DNA from: Phytomonas francai
Lineage: Eukaryota > Euglenozoa > Kinetoplastea > Trypanosomatida > Trypanosomatidae
NCBI GenBank assembly: GCA_001766655.1
Contig: MJCC01000010.1
Coordinates: 559,257 to 623,256 of the forward strand
Direction of reading: 5' to 3'
Length of the DNA stretch: 64,000 nucleotides
This document shows, in pieces, positions 20,476 through 30,674 of this stretch. The number at the start of each line of letters is the position of its first letter. Position 1 is the stretch's first letter. The translations under genes were made by a program, and so were the position numbers. A model generated the notes under the pieces. That model did not search any database. It saw only the letters and a list, made by a program, of their open reading frames with translations, and was not told the origin of the DNA.

Positions 20476-22455
20476 TTATGACCACCGCTTCAGTTTTTGT
20501 GGAGAATAGTGTCCACTAAATCGTGCCCGCTTCTTGCCTTTCTCATCCACATCATACGGAGTCTCACAAGCCCCCATCGGATTAAATTTCCATGATGGTA
20601 TTGTATGCAACAGTCGACTATGAAACATGTTTTTCCTTTTCGCAAGTCTGTCTCGCGCAGGTTGTTGCACTTGATACCATATCTCTTCACATAATCTTGA
20701 GATATTCTTCAAAATAGCCAATTGTCCATGTAGTTCTGCCTCGAAAGCCTTGTTTCGTTCTTCCCCAGAGATGCGATCACCTGATGTCACCCTCATCGCT
20801 CGTAAATTGCTATATTGTTCTTCCGTACTTACTTGCAAGCCTGCTGGTGTACTTACAATTCTAGCCTCTTTTGGCAGATCCTTGATTCCATTACCATTTC
20901 CATTGATCACAGAAGATACTCTAGAGGCAACATCTTCCACTTCAGGCAGCACAACCTTTTTGAGAAAACGAGCGCACTTCACACAAATATCACCGCTGCG
21001 CTCTTTCTCCTCCCCACCCATGTCGAGCTTTTTGTTGGGTTCTGCGGATCTCTTCAGCGAATAATGTGCAATTGCTCGACGCAACAGTATCAGCACGCAC
21101 TCCATTAGAGGCAAAGGGATTCTGTCGACAAATTCCTTCTCCATGAGTGACGATGCATCACCATCGGTTACTGTTGCTCGTGGTTCAGATTTCTCTACCT
21201 TTGGCATTAGTATAGAAACAAGCTGATTTACAGTGTCATCCGGGAGCTCTGAATTTGGCATCGCAGTCAAACTCAGTTGTGTCAAATCACGCATCAGGTT
21301 AAGTACAGAGCTTTCGTATCCATGCTCTTGATAAGTAAGGGCACCTATAGCCGATTCGTACTGCCGATATAACCCCACAAGGGTCCCACAGAGAAACGGC
21401 AAGGGCACGCGCTGCTGGATACTCTCGCGGTGTGCCGTTGTCTGTAAAGATGGCTCGCCTCGGCCACAGCCCCCTCCAAGTTCAATCAAAGGTTGCACAA
21501 CTTCTGTTCGATAGCTTTCCATCTCCCCCACCGTCTTGGGTAGGCCTCGCTGAACGAGCGCGTCGCACAAGCGATTTATGCTCATAATCCCGTATGCGTT
21601 GTAGTGCCGCTGTAGGGTTCTTTTGACGATGTCCCTTGCGACTTCAACAGCGATACCGAGTCCTGTGGTGCTGTTCGTTCCTTCCGCCGTAGCCATGGTA
21701 CCGCCTGAGGAGTTAGACGTCTCCATAAACGCTTCCTCAAATCCACGCCACAATGGTACTGTTGCAGAGGGATTTTGGATAATCGCCAAGCACGCATCCT
21801 GCGATCGCGGCAGCCAACGGGTCAGCTTGTGCGCAATGTACGTAAGGAGTGGTGGTGGCAATGCTAAAAGGCTGCTGTGGGCTACGCGAGAGATCTGTTT
21901 TGCTGAATCGTCTTGGTCGTGGCTTACTATGCTGTAGTTTAACAGAATGCCGCACACAGGTTTACCTCGTCTGACCATCATAGGTGTAAGGGGCTCAGAA
22001 ACATGATCAGCTTCAGTAATAGTGTTGGTGATCGATGTTGCTTGCGGTGCCATGCATGGCAGACACTTCAGAACAAAAGCGCGCAAGGCCCATGAAAAGG
22101 AAGTTGCTCGTGTATCCGAAAGAGTTCCTTGTGCCTGTTCTGCTTTCGGGACAGTGTTCACACTTTCTGGAGAGTCAGCGAGAGATGGGGTCCATCGAGG
22201 AGACCGCAGCAAAGAACTTATCAGCTCGAGAATTGCGTCCCACTTCGACTGTGGCATCGAGCTGGACTCAGCTGTCAAAGCTTTGATCATGTGGCGCAGC
22301 AACGGCTCTTGGTTTGTGCCCTCTTTGTGCTGTTGTAATACAAGTGGTGCGTTGTCCAAGAGGAAGCACACAGCCCCCTCCCTTCCCACTGCATCCGCAG
22401 TGGAGGTGTGTTGGAGAAGCTGAATGGCCGAGAGTATATCAGAGTCTTTAAACAT
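20476..22455 (-). CDS. Unrecognised helical protein, possibly API5-like
   Basis: Product of 659 residues starting at a clear ATG 59 nt downstream of a C-rich tract and AG. The sequence looks like a helical-repeat protein in its first two thirds. Near residue 440 the stretch IPLPLMECVLILLRR resembles the region of API5 (apoptosis inhibitor 5, a HEAT/ARM-type nuclear protein) around its LVECLL segment. The end carries IPSWKFNP and then a basic GKKRARF/KLKRW tail like a nuclear signal, in the same order as in API5. The match is from memory of the family pattern and is weak in the N-terminal half. If correct it would be a nuclear, RNA-linked scaffold; otherwise the function is unknown. It is the last gene of the minus-strand unit. 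Confidence 0.6.
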   Translation of the reverse strand: MFKDSDILSAIQLLQHTSTADAVGREGAVCFLLDNAPLVLQQHKEGTNQEPLLRHMIKALTAESSSMPQSKWDAILELISSLLRSPRWTPSLADSPESVNTVPKAEQAQGTLSDTRATSFSWALRAFVLKCLPCMAPQATSITNTITEADHVSEPLTPMMVRRGKPVCGILLNYSIVSHDQDDSAKQISRVAHSSLLALPPPLLTYIAHKLTRWLPRSQDACLAIIQNPSATVPLWRGFEEAFMETSNSSGGTMATAEGTNSTTGLGIAVEVARDIVKRTLQRHYNAYGIMSINRLCDALVQRGLPKTVGEMESYRTEVVQPLIELGGGCGRGEPSLQTTAHRESIQQRVPLPFLCGTLVGLYRQYESAIGALTYQEHGYESSVLNLMRDLTQLSLTAMPNSELPDDTVNQLVSILMPKVEKSEPRATVTDGDASSLMEKEFVDRIPLPLMECVLILLRRAIAHYSLKRSAEPNKKLDMGGEEKERSGDICVKCARFLKKVVLPEVEDVASRVSSVINGNGNGIKDLPKEARIVSTPAGLQVSTEEQYSNLRAMRVTSGDRISGEERNKAFEAELHGQLAILKNISRLCEEIWYQVQQPARDRLAKRKNMFHSRLLHTIPSWKFNPMGACETPYDVDEKGKKRARFSGHYSPQKLKRWS

Positions 22456-22513
22456 TAGATATATGAATATAGCGCACGGGGGGTGTTTTTACCGTCGAAA
22501 AGCTCTTTCTTCC

Positions 22514-22538
22514 CTTGCGGAGGGGGGGGGAGGGGGAG
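22514..22538 (-). promoter_or_regulatory. Predicted trans-splice acceptor with a C-rich tract
   Basis: On the minus strand a C/T tract (the complement of the G run at 22519-22538) is followed by CAAG, giving AG at 22515-22514, 59 nt before the ATG of the 659-residue gene. Confidence 0.55.
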
Positions 22539-23429
22539 TATACTGATTATATCTACACGATATCTTTTAACTCTTGGAGGTGGAAGGGGAACTAACGACT
22601 AGCCAAGCTAATAATTTAAAAGTGGAAAATATATTGATAGCTATCCGCACAAAAAATACCAACAACCGTTACGTCAATCACTTTCTAGCATTGTTATATT
22701 TTTCCGATTTACTATGAAATTCCCATATCGAAAAAAATTTCTGTGACTCTCGGCCCCACGAGGTTCCGTTAAGCATGAAAGTAAAAAGAAGTACTGATCA
22801 TAGTTCCTTTCACCTAAACCCCTTGCATATGACAGCATTTAAAGCTGTGTCAATATCGCCTTGTTATTGAACTTTTACATCTTCATTTACTCAATTTTTA
22901 TAGCGATCTCTTTCTGTTTGCTATGCGCGTGTACTCATTCAAACGAAGGTGCACGCATATATGTATATGTAATGTAGGGAAAAAGAATGTGCGCAGGGCT
23001 TCCTGTATTCTCCGATAATGTTCTCGTTTCTGATTATGAGTAAAGGGGGTCAGAGTTCTCCCATAAAGGCAAATAACAAAAGCAAATTATTCTTTTCCGT
23101 TATTAATGAGTTTTTGCGAGGTTTTTGTTTTGCTTTAAAAAAAAGATTCGTTGCTAGAGGCCTGTGTCTTCGGATCAATCCTTGTACGCGTCCGGCTAAG
23201 GACAAAACAAAGCGAGAGGTAATCAATGACAAGCTTAGAATAGCGACAAAGGAAAAGAGTTATCTCGGCTAATGAGGCATTTCAGATAATGGCGTATCGC
23301 CAAGATATGCAGTATATCAAGGATCCCCCAGACATATGTGCTCTCCAACGGCTGTGCTCAATCTGAAAGCGGTAATCATTAGAATTGTGTATGGTGCTTT
23401 TGATACTGAAAAATTCAGGCAGTCTTTCC

Positions 23430-23810
23430 TAGAGCTATCTATCGCTGTGAACTGCAACGAAATGGGGGGATCGCTGACGGTGCGCGTGCAGCTTTGCCAT
23501 GCATAGTCATGGTAAACAGATCAGTCAACCGCAAGCAAACTCCTTGCCGACGAGAACCCTCATAAAACTTGTAGGGAGCTCGCACACCCAAAATGAGGAT
23601 GTGAAAGTCGTGCTCAAGCACCATGACTAGTTTGGGGCAGTTTGGACTTCCCATGAGTGCCAAACAACGGACCCAGCGCAATGCATGGGTAAGCGAGCAA
23701 AGCGACACCGTGCGACTTTCTCCAGATGTCAACAGGTGCGAGAGCTCCAATACATCCCATTAGTGCATTTGGCCGCTTCGTTCCCACCACCTTTGAGGAT
23801 AGAATATTCA
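23430..23810 (-). pseudogene. Possible gene or mobile-element remnant
   Basis: A GC-richer island on the transcribed strand. One frame reads coherently for about 100 codons (including KLVMVLEHDFHILILGV) and a second overlapping frame carries the upstream part, as expected for a frameshifted remnant. There is no recognisable family and no complete start. Confidence 0.3.
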
Positions 23811-24631
23811 ACTATACTTTTGTCTCAGATAGTTTTTCTCGATGGAGCCTCTGGGTTTGCCATTAAACGGACAGTAATAATTCAGATGATAAAATCATCC
23901 ATAAGATCAACCAACACAAACTGAGGATGAAATTGGGGAAGCTTATCAATTCCTTCATCAGCTCTGCTCTTGTGGGTTTGTCATTTCGCCATTTTCCTTG
24001 GGATTTGTGCAGGCTTGGGGCCAAGTACCATATTAAAGTCTTTAAAAACTGCAAGTATGCCTACCATATTATTCTTGATCAAGATTTATTGTTAGAAAAA
24101 CATGCGCATTGGGTAGTTGGTATATAAGTTCTAGTAAAAATAAAATATGCTCTCTAAAGCTTTTTACCGAATATTTGTAAAAATGGTACAAAATAATTTG
24201 CCGGCAACTCAAAGCATCGAAAATGAAAATGAAAATGAGTGCAAGAGTATGAATATTTTGTGAAAGAAAACTCAGACCTGCATTCGGTTCCGAAAATTCA
24301 AACAGCTCGGTATCTCGCTCAGCAACCCCAATGTTTTCCAAACCAACGCATTATACTTCAACACGCACACAAAATTATAAGGATAAAAAGAAACCGTGAT
24401 ATTTTGTACAGATCTATTCAAACACCTTGTTTTAACCTGAAAAAAAATTTGGGGTACCCCCGCGTAAAAAAATGTCAATTAAAACGCAATACGTTTCCGA
24501 CAGATGCTGTCTAATCTCAGTGTTAAAAGAAGACGTGTGCAACTTAATAGTATTGAAAACGTGAAAATAATAAGCAATCTATGAAATGGCAAAAAAAAGG
24601 TGGTAAGTGACGAACGAATTAAATAACTCGC

Positions 24632-26932
24632 TCATTTATGCCAATTGAAGCCCCCAGGTATATTCGTTGGCGTACATGCATCCTCTCGCAAGGAGTGAAC
24701 GTCTAGGAGGACTTTGTTACTATGTGTAGGGCCACCGTTGTAGAGGTTCCCGCCTCCCCGCCCGCTGCTGCGGCTAGCAACACACGTAGGCTGCACCAAT
24801 CCGCATGTGGACATGTAGTCCTGGTGCGCCGTGTTCAACATCCAGCTTGTCGCTTCTATCGTCGCGCTTAAATAGCGTAGTTGCTGCAGAGTCAGGTGTG
24901 CCGTGGGATTAGCTTCATCCCCTCCTGATGCATCATCGATGCAGCTCTTCAGCGACTCCCCAGTACTCGTCCAGCGCGTCATGATGTTCTCGTCCGCTAC
25001 AGCCAGTAATGTGTCGGGTGGGGGACGCACGGCATTCAGAACCTGACGTGCAGTTGGTCTGGCAGTAGGCTCTTCCTGCAGAAGTGCTACCACTAAGTGC
25101 AGCAGCCGTTCCGAGTAGCCGCGCTGTAGAAGCATTTGGACGGGGACATTGCGCCGCAGTGCCATGAAAGCCTCGCCGTTCCGGGGCAAAGGCTGCCCAG
25201 ACATCAACTCATACAGCGACATTCCTAACGAGAACATGTCGCCTGCTTTGAAAAAGTGCTTTTGGTTGAGCATGTCTGAGCAGAGGTAGCGACAGTCCCC
25301 CTCGTCAACGCTTGCCACACTTAGCTGAGTATTCTCCATCAGTGCGAAGTCAGTATTGCTTCGTCCAGGGCTGATGCCGTTGTTATTAGAGAAGCCATCC
25401 TTAAATACAAATTTTGAAGTTGCAACGGCACCGTTGTTACTCGCAACGGCAGCAGCAGGTATCTCGCTAACACGCCGAGGGCGTCCTTTGGCATCCAGAA
25501 GAACGCTGCAACCAAAATCAGAGAGCTTGTATCCTCCATATGCGTCAACAAGCACGTTGTCTGGCTTGAAGTCAACGTGCGCGATGTTAGCACGATGTAG
25601 AGCATCGAGGGCAATCGCCATGTGAAGCAAGAATACTAGGACCTCGCTCTCCTCCCAGTACTCATTCCGGGCACGCTTCTCTTCCGCAATAGCGGCCACA
25701 GAGCCGCCAGGGCAGTACTCAAGCTGAAGATACATCTGCGGTACGCGTCCCTCTTCCCAGGTGGCACCAAGCTGAACAATGTGAGGCATGCCGCGCACCT
25801 GCTCCATTATTATCCTCTCCCGGCGATAGCGCTGCTCCTGATCGCTTCTACCATTCAAGGGAAGGAACACCTTAATGGCAACAAGTTTGCCTGTCCTAAC
25901 TTCCTCGTAGAGAGCGACCCTGCCGAAGGAGCCGTGGCCCAGCTCCTGCAGCTCGCAGTAGTCGGCCAGAATACCACGCGCCAGCAGATTCGAGCACTCG
26001 GGATCGATTTGCGAGTTGCTTTCCCAGACCTCGGCAGAGGGACGCACCAACATTTGACTAAAGCTGCCACCCCCATGGAACGTATCGACGCGCTGGGAAA
26101 GGACCGTCGGGGTGGCATAACCGGGTGGAGACGCGGGCCCTGGTATTAAAAGTCCCTGCGAAGGTTGCGAAGGGAGTGTAAAATTAAGATGTCGATTCGC
26201 GGAGGGAAACAAAGGTAACTGCTGCGTTGCGTAGGGCGACCCTACCGCCGTCTCGTCAATTTCCAGTGCGCTGAACTGGGAGAGCATATCAATAGAACGT
26301 TTGCGACTGGTTTCGTTGCGCGGATGCTTATTTGTACTGTCGCTGCCTGCTGCGTTCGGTCCCGTGAATAGCTGCTTCTGCCCACATTCCTTGTCCACAG
26401 CGCTGGTACAGCTATTCTTCCTCGCTTGATTCGAGGGGCGCATCAAGGATATCCTTGTCAAGGCAGGCGCCAGCCGCGTTTCACCTTTCCTCGAGTGCAC
26501 AGTGCGGCACTGTTTGGTGGGTGTTGGTGGAATCGCGAACAGTGGGGGCTCACCGTGCGTTTCAAGAATGCTGTGCTTCCGTGAATCGTTTTTTCCCGCT
26601 GTCGGATGACCTGTGGAGCAATTTCCACTTCGCTGTGGGAAAGCATATATGCATTGCAATATTGGACTACAGCCGTTCTTTGTCTGATGAGAACCACTAG
26701 GATGAATATGATGGGCTTTTACTGTTGTGTTGATTTCATTGCTTCCGTCACTGTCCACGAGACAGACAGGATCAGGGTTAGTGCTAGGACTGTCGAGAGG
26801 GTCCTTTTTGGTTCCAAAATCCAATCTCACAGGTGGAACAGTGAAGGAATTGCATTCAGTAGCACAATCTTCTTGGAGATGGTTTTGAGTCCTTCCCAGC
26901 TTCAATGACCCTTGATTTTCTAATGGCATCAT
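24632..26932 (-). CDS. WEE1: Wee1-like protein kinase
   Basis: Product of 766 residues. The first 320 or so are polar and probably disordered; the kinase domain fills about 324-640. The glycine loop reads LGHGSFGRV and the VAIK lysine follows. The catalytic loop near residue 452 is HVDFKPDNV, where most kinases have HRD; Wee1/Myt1 kinases also lack that arginine. DFG is intact near 471 (DFGCSV). The activation segment holds EGDCRYL, a strong Wee1-family mark. Wee1 phosphorylates and restrains the mitotic CDK. A long low-complexity insert lies between DFG and EGDCRYL. The open frame starts at TTG, so the ATG at 26932 is used; a second ATG follows at once. Confidence 0.88.
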   Translation of the reverse strand: MMPLENQGSLKLGRTQNHLQEDCATECNSFTVPPVRLDFGTKKDPLDSPSTNPDPVCLVDSDGSNEINTTVKAHHIHPSGSHQTKNGCSPILQCIYAFPQRSGNCSTGHPTAGKNDSRKHSILETHGEPPLFAIPPTPTKQCRTVHSRKGETRLAPALTRISLMRPSNQARKNSCTSAVDKECGQKQLFTGPNAAGSDSTNKHPRNETSRKRSIDMLSQFSALEIDETAVGSPYATQQLPLFPSANRHLNFTLPSQPSQGLLIPGPASPPGYATPTVLSQRVDTFHGGGSFSQMLVRPSAEVWESNSQIDPECSNLLARGILADYCELQELGHGSFGRVALYEEVRTGKLVAIKVFLPLNGRSDQEQRYRRERIIMEQVRGMPHIVQLGATWEEGRVPQMYLQLEYCPGGSVAAIAEEKRARNEYWEESEVLVFLLHMAIALDALHRANIAHVDFKPDNVLVDAYGGYKLSDFGCSVLLDAKGRPRRVSEIPAAAVASNNGAVATSKFVFKDGFSNNNGISPGRSNTDFALMENTQLSVASVDEGDCRYLCSDMLNQKHFFKAGDMFSLGMSLYELMSGQPLPRNGEAFMALRRNVPVQMLLQRGYSERLLHLVVALLQEEPTARPTARQVLNAVRPPPDTLLAVADENIMTRWTSTGESLKSCIDDASGGDEANPTAHLTLQQLRYLSATIEATSWMLNTAHQDYMSTCGLVQPTCVASRSSGRGGGNLYNGGPTHSNKVLLDVHSLREDACTPTNIPGGFNWHK

Positions 26933-27552
26933 GAAACGAAGAGTGTCCAAATAACAATAGCTAACTCGGAGAGGAAAACTAGAATAACTATAACAGGAAA
27001 ATTAGACCGAAAATGTGAATATAATCTGGCACTAAGCCAATTCTATGGGAAAATAAAAGCTTCGAACAAAAAAATGGGTATGTGTGCGTGGGTATATCAC
27101 AATAAAATCGAAATGACCCTTTTTTATATAAAATTACAGACAATAGCTATACATGTCTTAGAATTTAAAAAAAGAGAGAGACAAATCAGCGTTACTTTAA
27201 TTTTTTCTCACTTTCATACGCAAAGCGAACTCCAAATAAGTAATTTGAATCGAAAAAGTAAATCCCACGTCTGATGGTATGTGTTTTAGGTTCTTCAGTG
27301 GTTATGGCATCCAACAAATACGCATATTAAATCCCACAACAACCTGTGGTGGTTTTCCCGTTGTCTTATCAGATTCATTCTTCTTAACGACTCGTGGACT
27401 TTCAGAACCTGAATTATCCAATTTAACAAATTCAACAGTGGAGTTATTCGTTGTGCAAAAGCATTGTTCACCGGTAAATCCACAGATTAGGAACTGTTCG
27501 TAAGCCTGACGGTAAAAATTTAGGAAAGATTATGTTATTTTCTTTGTTGTAT
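26933..27552. other. AT-rich spacer
   Basis: Nothing seen beyond AT-rich sequence. Short frames here lack plausible starts or composition. Confidence 0.6.
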
Positions 27553-27876
27553 TTATTGTTTCTTGAGATTTTGGCGCGCCTGTTGTTGCATATATTCTAG
27601 TCTCGCTTTCTCATACATTTCCTTCTGATGCTGCTCATATAGGCTAGTGAAATGCAAAAAGTTCTTTTTGGCGAATGCAGCATATAGCAATGCAAACTCC
27701 TCTACACAGTTCCGCTCCTCTTCCGTCAGATCAAAGCTTACATCCTTGCCCTTGGAGGTGGGGACAACACATTTCTGAAAGGCTCGATGGACTACACGAT
27801 GATTAGCCTCCTGATAATTGAGAAACTGCTCTGCAGTGATAGTGTCTCGTACTAAACCTATTGAACCCTGACCCAT
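27553..27876 (-). CDS. Small Tim-like mitochondrial chaperone
   Basis: Product of 107 residues starting at the ATG at 27876. Small Tims of the intermembrane space form hexamers that escort membrane proteins to the TIM22/TIM23 translocases. They normally carry two CX3C motifs. Here one cysteine of each pair remains: C36 in FQKCVVPTSKG and C57 in LTEEERNCVEEFALLY, 20 residues apart, which fits the family spacing. The surrounding pattern (LTxEExxC, then a helix with Y and F) also fits. Trypanosome small Tims are known to include members with incomplete motifs. The tail is a charged helix rich in Q, K and E. Which small Tim it is cannot be told from sequence alone. Confidence 0.65.
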   Translation of the reverse strand: MGQGSIGLVRDTITAEQFLNYQEANHRVVHRAFQKCVVPTSKGKDVSFDLTEEERNCVEEFALLYAAFAKKNFLHFTSLYEQHQKEMYEKARLEYMQQQARQNLKKQ

Positions 27877-28203
27877 CAAATCAGCGCTTGTTATATTGAG
27901 ACGGAATTTAATAACCTAAAACGGTAAAGTATAGAAGTTTAAATAGAAATAGTACGATCAATTTTGTGTGAGTTACCTTTGTATCGGCTTACTTTTCACA
28001 ATAGGAATGCAATGTGAAGTAGCTTCGTCTTTCACACCTACTTCAAACTTTCACAAACCATCGAATCAAAAACTATGGATAATGAAAATAATAGTGTTTG
28101 ACAAAAGAGCCCCTATGCGTGAATTGTGGCGTGCGAAATGACAGACCTACGTGGCAAATTTTTACAACAAGTAATTGTTCTCTTTATTTTTAAGCCATAT
28201 AAT
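27877..28203. other. Spacer
   Basis: AT-rich; nothing recognised. Confidence 0.6.
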
Positions 28204-29799
28204 CTACACGATATACTCTAATTCGAGAAATGCCTCATAAATGGACTTGGTGTTATGCATGTTATGGCACCGTACCTGTACAATGGCGCCATCGGGCAAA
28301 AAAATGTAATCTGACAAAGTGCTCGTAGCAAGTTGATCTGGCTCACAGCATGGTCTTGTAAATCTTTCAAAAGATAACCGCTTTCGAGCTCTTGAAGAAC
28401 TCGCACAACGTCGGATAGGAAGCATTGAGCGGCGTGCTCCCGTTGACGAAGTAGTGGCTGTAATGTTTGCGTGGAGCAAAACGCAGCTGTTACTAGCCCC
28501 AAGACTGACAACACAACGGTGATTGACATAGAGAACAAGCACTTCATTATTAAGACTCTCTCCAGCAATACCGACACCACCGCTAAACGAGGAACTGGAG
28601 TGAGTATCTCGAAGTAAACAAATTGTGTATTTGTAAATTCCGGCTCGCGCAATACGAATGGTTCTCGGACGCACCCAAACAAAGCAATTGGATTGCTTCA
28701 TTCCCCCAAACCCTACAGGTATCTCTCCTACTGCTGTCCCTCCCCTTGCCCCTTGATCGTTGCAAAGGGGGGTAGAGAAGGTCGTGCGTCGTGTGGTATT
28801 GGCATGCACATCGGCAAGAGGGCGAAGCGCAGAATCAGCAGGGCACGTTTGACTTAAGCCATTCTGGAAGACCGTACCCGTGTCCTTATGGAAACAAGAT
28901 CGGGCAATGTACCAACACGCCGTTGCCGGATCATAGAGTCGCATCTCCTCCCATGGGATTGGTCGACTAATTGGCTGGCCGACAGCGCCGTTACTGCGTG
29001 TCAAAGCCTCACTAAAGTGACTATTCCCGTCTCCCATCCAGAACCAGCGCGCGGATTGCGGTGGAAAGGGTAATTCTCTGCATTCTTCTGGGGATATACA
29101 GCAATAATTATCAGAAACACTCCTTAACGGAGCCCCTTTGCTAAAGCTCTCAGACTCTGCTCCTTGCTGATCTAGTCTATAGTTATCCCATTGCACGCGC
29201 AATAAGCGGATCTCTCGCATAAGGCTCTCGTATAGTTTCCTTGCACTGTGCTCTTGCTGCTCCCCCACTACCTCTATAACCTGAGTCCCAGTCAAAGCCT
29301 TTGAGTCGTTAGAAGGTTGATGATGGCATTTCCGTTTTAAATTTCGGTTATCACGTTGAAGCCGCTGCACCTCGCGCTGGAGCTGGCGACGGGACCTCAC
29401 CTCCTCTTCCAGTTTAAGATGCAACCCCTGGGTGAGTTTTTCCAAGGCCGTCACAGACTCGCTGTGCATGGCATGGTCTAACTGGTAGCGCTCCTCTTTT
29501 AAGAGTCGATCATGAATGAGGATTTGCACTGTTTGGCGCATTTCTTCGAGTTCACCATCAATCTTACATAGACGTTTATCATGGTTCTGCACGAGCCCCA
29601 CCAGGCTATTGAACCCTTGAAGAACACATGGTTGGACATTGAGCCAATCCTTACTAGTGCCACTAAGTGTCGCCTTGATACCGTGCTTGATCCTGTCAAT
29701 GCGTTGGAGCAGCGGCGAGGTAGCTCTCGGTGCGTCATTTTGTGGAAGGTCTAAGCGATTATATTTCGATTGGATCTCAGAAGAATTACCTGAATGCAT
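28204..29799 (-). CDS. Coiled-coil protein with a C1q/TNF-like C-terminal domain
   Basis: Product of 531 residues. The ATG at 29799 is chosen because the frame upstream begins only at GTG. Residues of about 75-170 form a long coiled coil with dense E, R, L and Q heptads (around LEEEVRSRRQLQREVQRLQR). A less ordered middle follows. The last 160 residues (from about 373) look like a beta-rich jelly roll of the C1q/TNF type: IRIARAGIYKYTICLL, then LYVNHRCVVSL, then LSDYIFLPDGAIVQVRCH, ending FLELEYIV. There is no signal peptide, so it should act in the cytoplasm. C1q-like domains usually trimerise, and the coiled coil could do the same. Function unknown; the fold is inferred by pattern. Confidence 0.75.
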   Translation of the reverse strand: MHSGNSSEIQSKYNRLDLPQNDAPRATSPLLQRIDRIKHGIKATLSGTSKDWLNVQPCVLQGFNSLVGLVQNHDKRLCKIDGELEEMRQTVQILIHDRLLKEERYQLDHAMHSESVTALEKLTQGLHLKLEEEVRSRRQLQREVQRLQRDNRNLKRKCHHQPSNDSKALTGTQVIEVVGEQQEHSARKLYESLMREIRLLRVQWDNYRLDQQGAESESFSKGAPLRSVSDNYCCISPEECRELPFPPQSARWFWMGDGNSHFSEALTRSNGAVGQPISRPIPWEEMRLYDPATACWYIARSCFHKDTGTVFQNGLSQTCPADSALRPLADVHANTTRRTTFSTPLCNDQGARGGTAVGEIPVGFGGMKQSNCFVWVRPRTIRIARAGIYKYTICLLRDTHSSSSFSGGVGIAGESLNNEVLVLYVNHRCVVSLGASNSCVLLHANITATTSSTGARRSMLPIRRCASSSRARKRLSFERFTRPCCEPDQLATSTLSDYIFLPDGAIVQVRCHNMHNTKSIYEAFLELEYIV

Positions 29800-30320
29800 A
29801 TTGACAATTACGCTATTCGAAATAAACCGAAACACAAAAATATTCTCTATCCGCTTATTGACCTATTGATTGGGATGGTAACCGAAATGCACACACGGTT
29901 TGTAGACAAGTTCACATGCAGATACTCGTGAAAATGAATGTCGACCCAATAGTATTTTACAACTGCTTCAAAGTAAGTAACTAATGTAATATGAATCTAT
30001 GCGCTAGTTAAGTTTAGACCCAGAGATATACTTTTTTTAAAAAAGAATCAACGATAATAAATTAATCACTGCATAGCTGTTGCATCATATTAACTCTATA
30101 ATATGCTATTGATCATAATTATCATATATAGATTCCTACCCATAGCTAGACACTACCTGAAAAGACTCCTATAAAATACGCTTGAAAATTTCTCATGCTT
30201 GTGTTTCAATACTATTTATAATCCCAAGAAGTGCACCTTACCCCTACTCCCACCCATCCCCTTCCGATAGAAGGAACAATAAGAAAAAGTAAAGAGCAGG
30301 ATGTTAATATTCCCGTTACT
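29800..30320. other. AT-rich spacer
   Basis: Nothing recognised; very AT-rich with short homopolymers. Confidence 0.6.
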
Positions 30321-30674
30321 CTAGAATGTACGAGAAATAGCCTCTGTTAGGGCCGATGTATCGATTTCGGCTGCCCATTCGGTGTAGGTCTCATCTAAAA
30401 CCCGCCGCAGCTTCTGTTCCGAGCGCTTCTCCTGAATGAAATGAATTAAAGGTAGCTTGTTGTATACAAATGAAGGCATAAACATATCTACCCACAGCAC
30501 AGGGAACCAAAAGAAAAAACAATACCACCAACAGCAGGCCCACGAGGCTAGATACCAGACACTCATCGGCTCCAAATGGCGTCGTGCCTCAACGACAGCG
30601 CTTGCATTAGGCTTCGTGAGAGCCTTGCCTATGCCGTTACCACGGAGGGGCGTACAAGAAAGCCTTCGTAACAT
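30321..30674 (-). CDS. Small mitochondrial membrane protein, unrecognised
   Basis: Product of 117 residues from the ATG at 30674; the longer frame starts only at GTG. The N-terminus MLRRLSCTPLRG is a typical trypanosomatid mitochondrial presequence. One long aromatic, hydrophobic stretch (near residues 44-75, with CCWWYCFFFWFPVLW) should span the inner membrane. A charged helical tail follows (EKRSEQKLRRVLDETYTEW). Length, single span and tail resemble small accessory subunits of respiratory complexes, but no specific family is recognised. GC content is above the flanking spacers and the strand agrees with its neighbours, supporting a real gene. Confidence 0.65.
   Translation of the reverse strand: MLRRLSCTPLRGNGIGKALTKPNASAVVEARRHLEPMSVWYLASWACCWWYCFFFWFPVLWVDMFMPSFVYNKLPLIHFIQEKRSEQKLRRVLDETYTEWAAEIDTSALTEAISRTF

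Larger units (their letters stand above)
22456..24631. other. Long spacer with a GC-rich island of broken frames
   Basis: No intact gene seen in 2.2 kb. The AT-rich background is interrupted by a GC-richer island at about 23430-23810. On the minus strand the island has two overlapping open frames (23439-23750 and 23614-23811), and neither of the long ones begins with a good start. It could be the remains of a gene or a mobile element. Confidence 0.5.

Noticed and set aside
23018..23272. 84-codon plus-strand frame
   Set aside because: On the strand opposite to all genes of this unit and without recognisable motifs.
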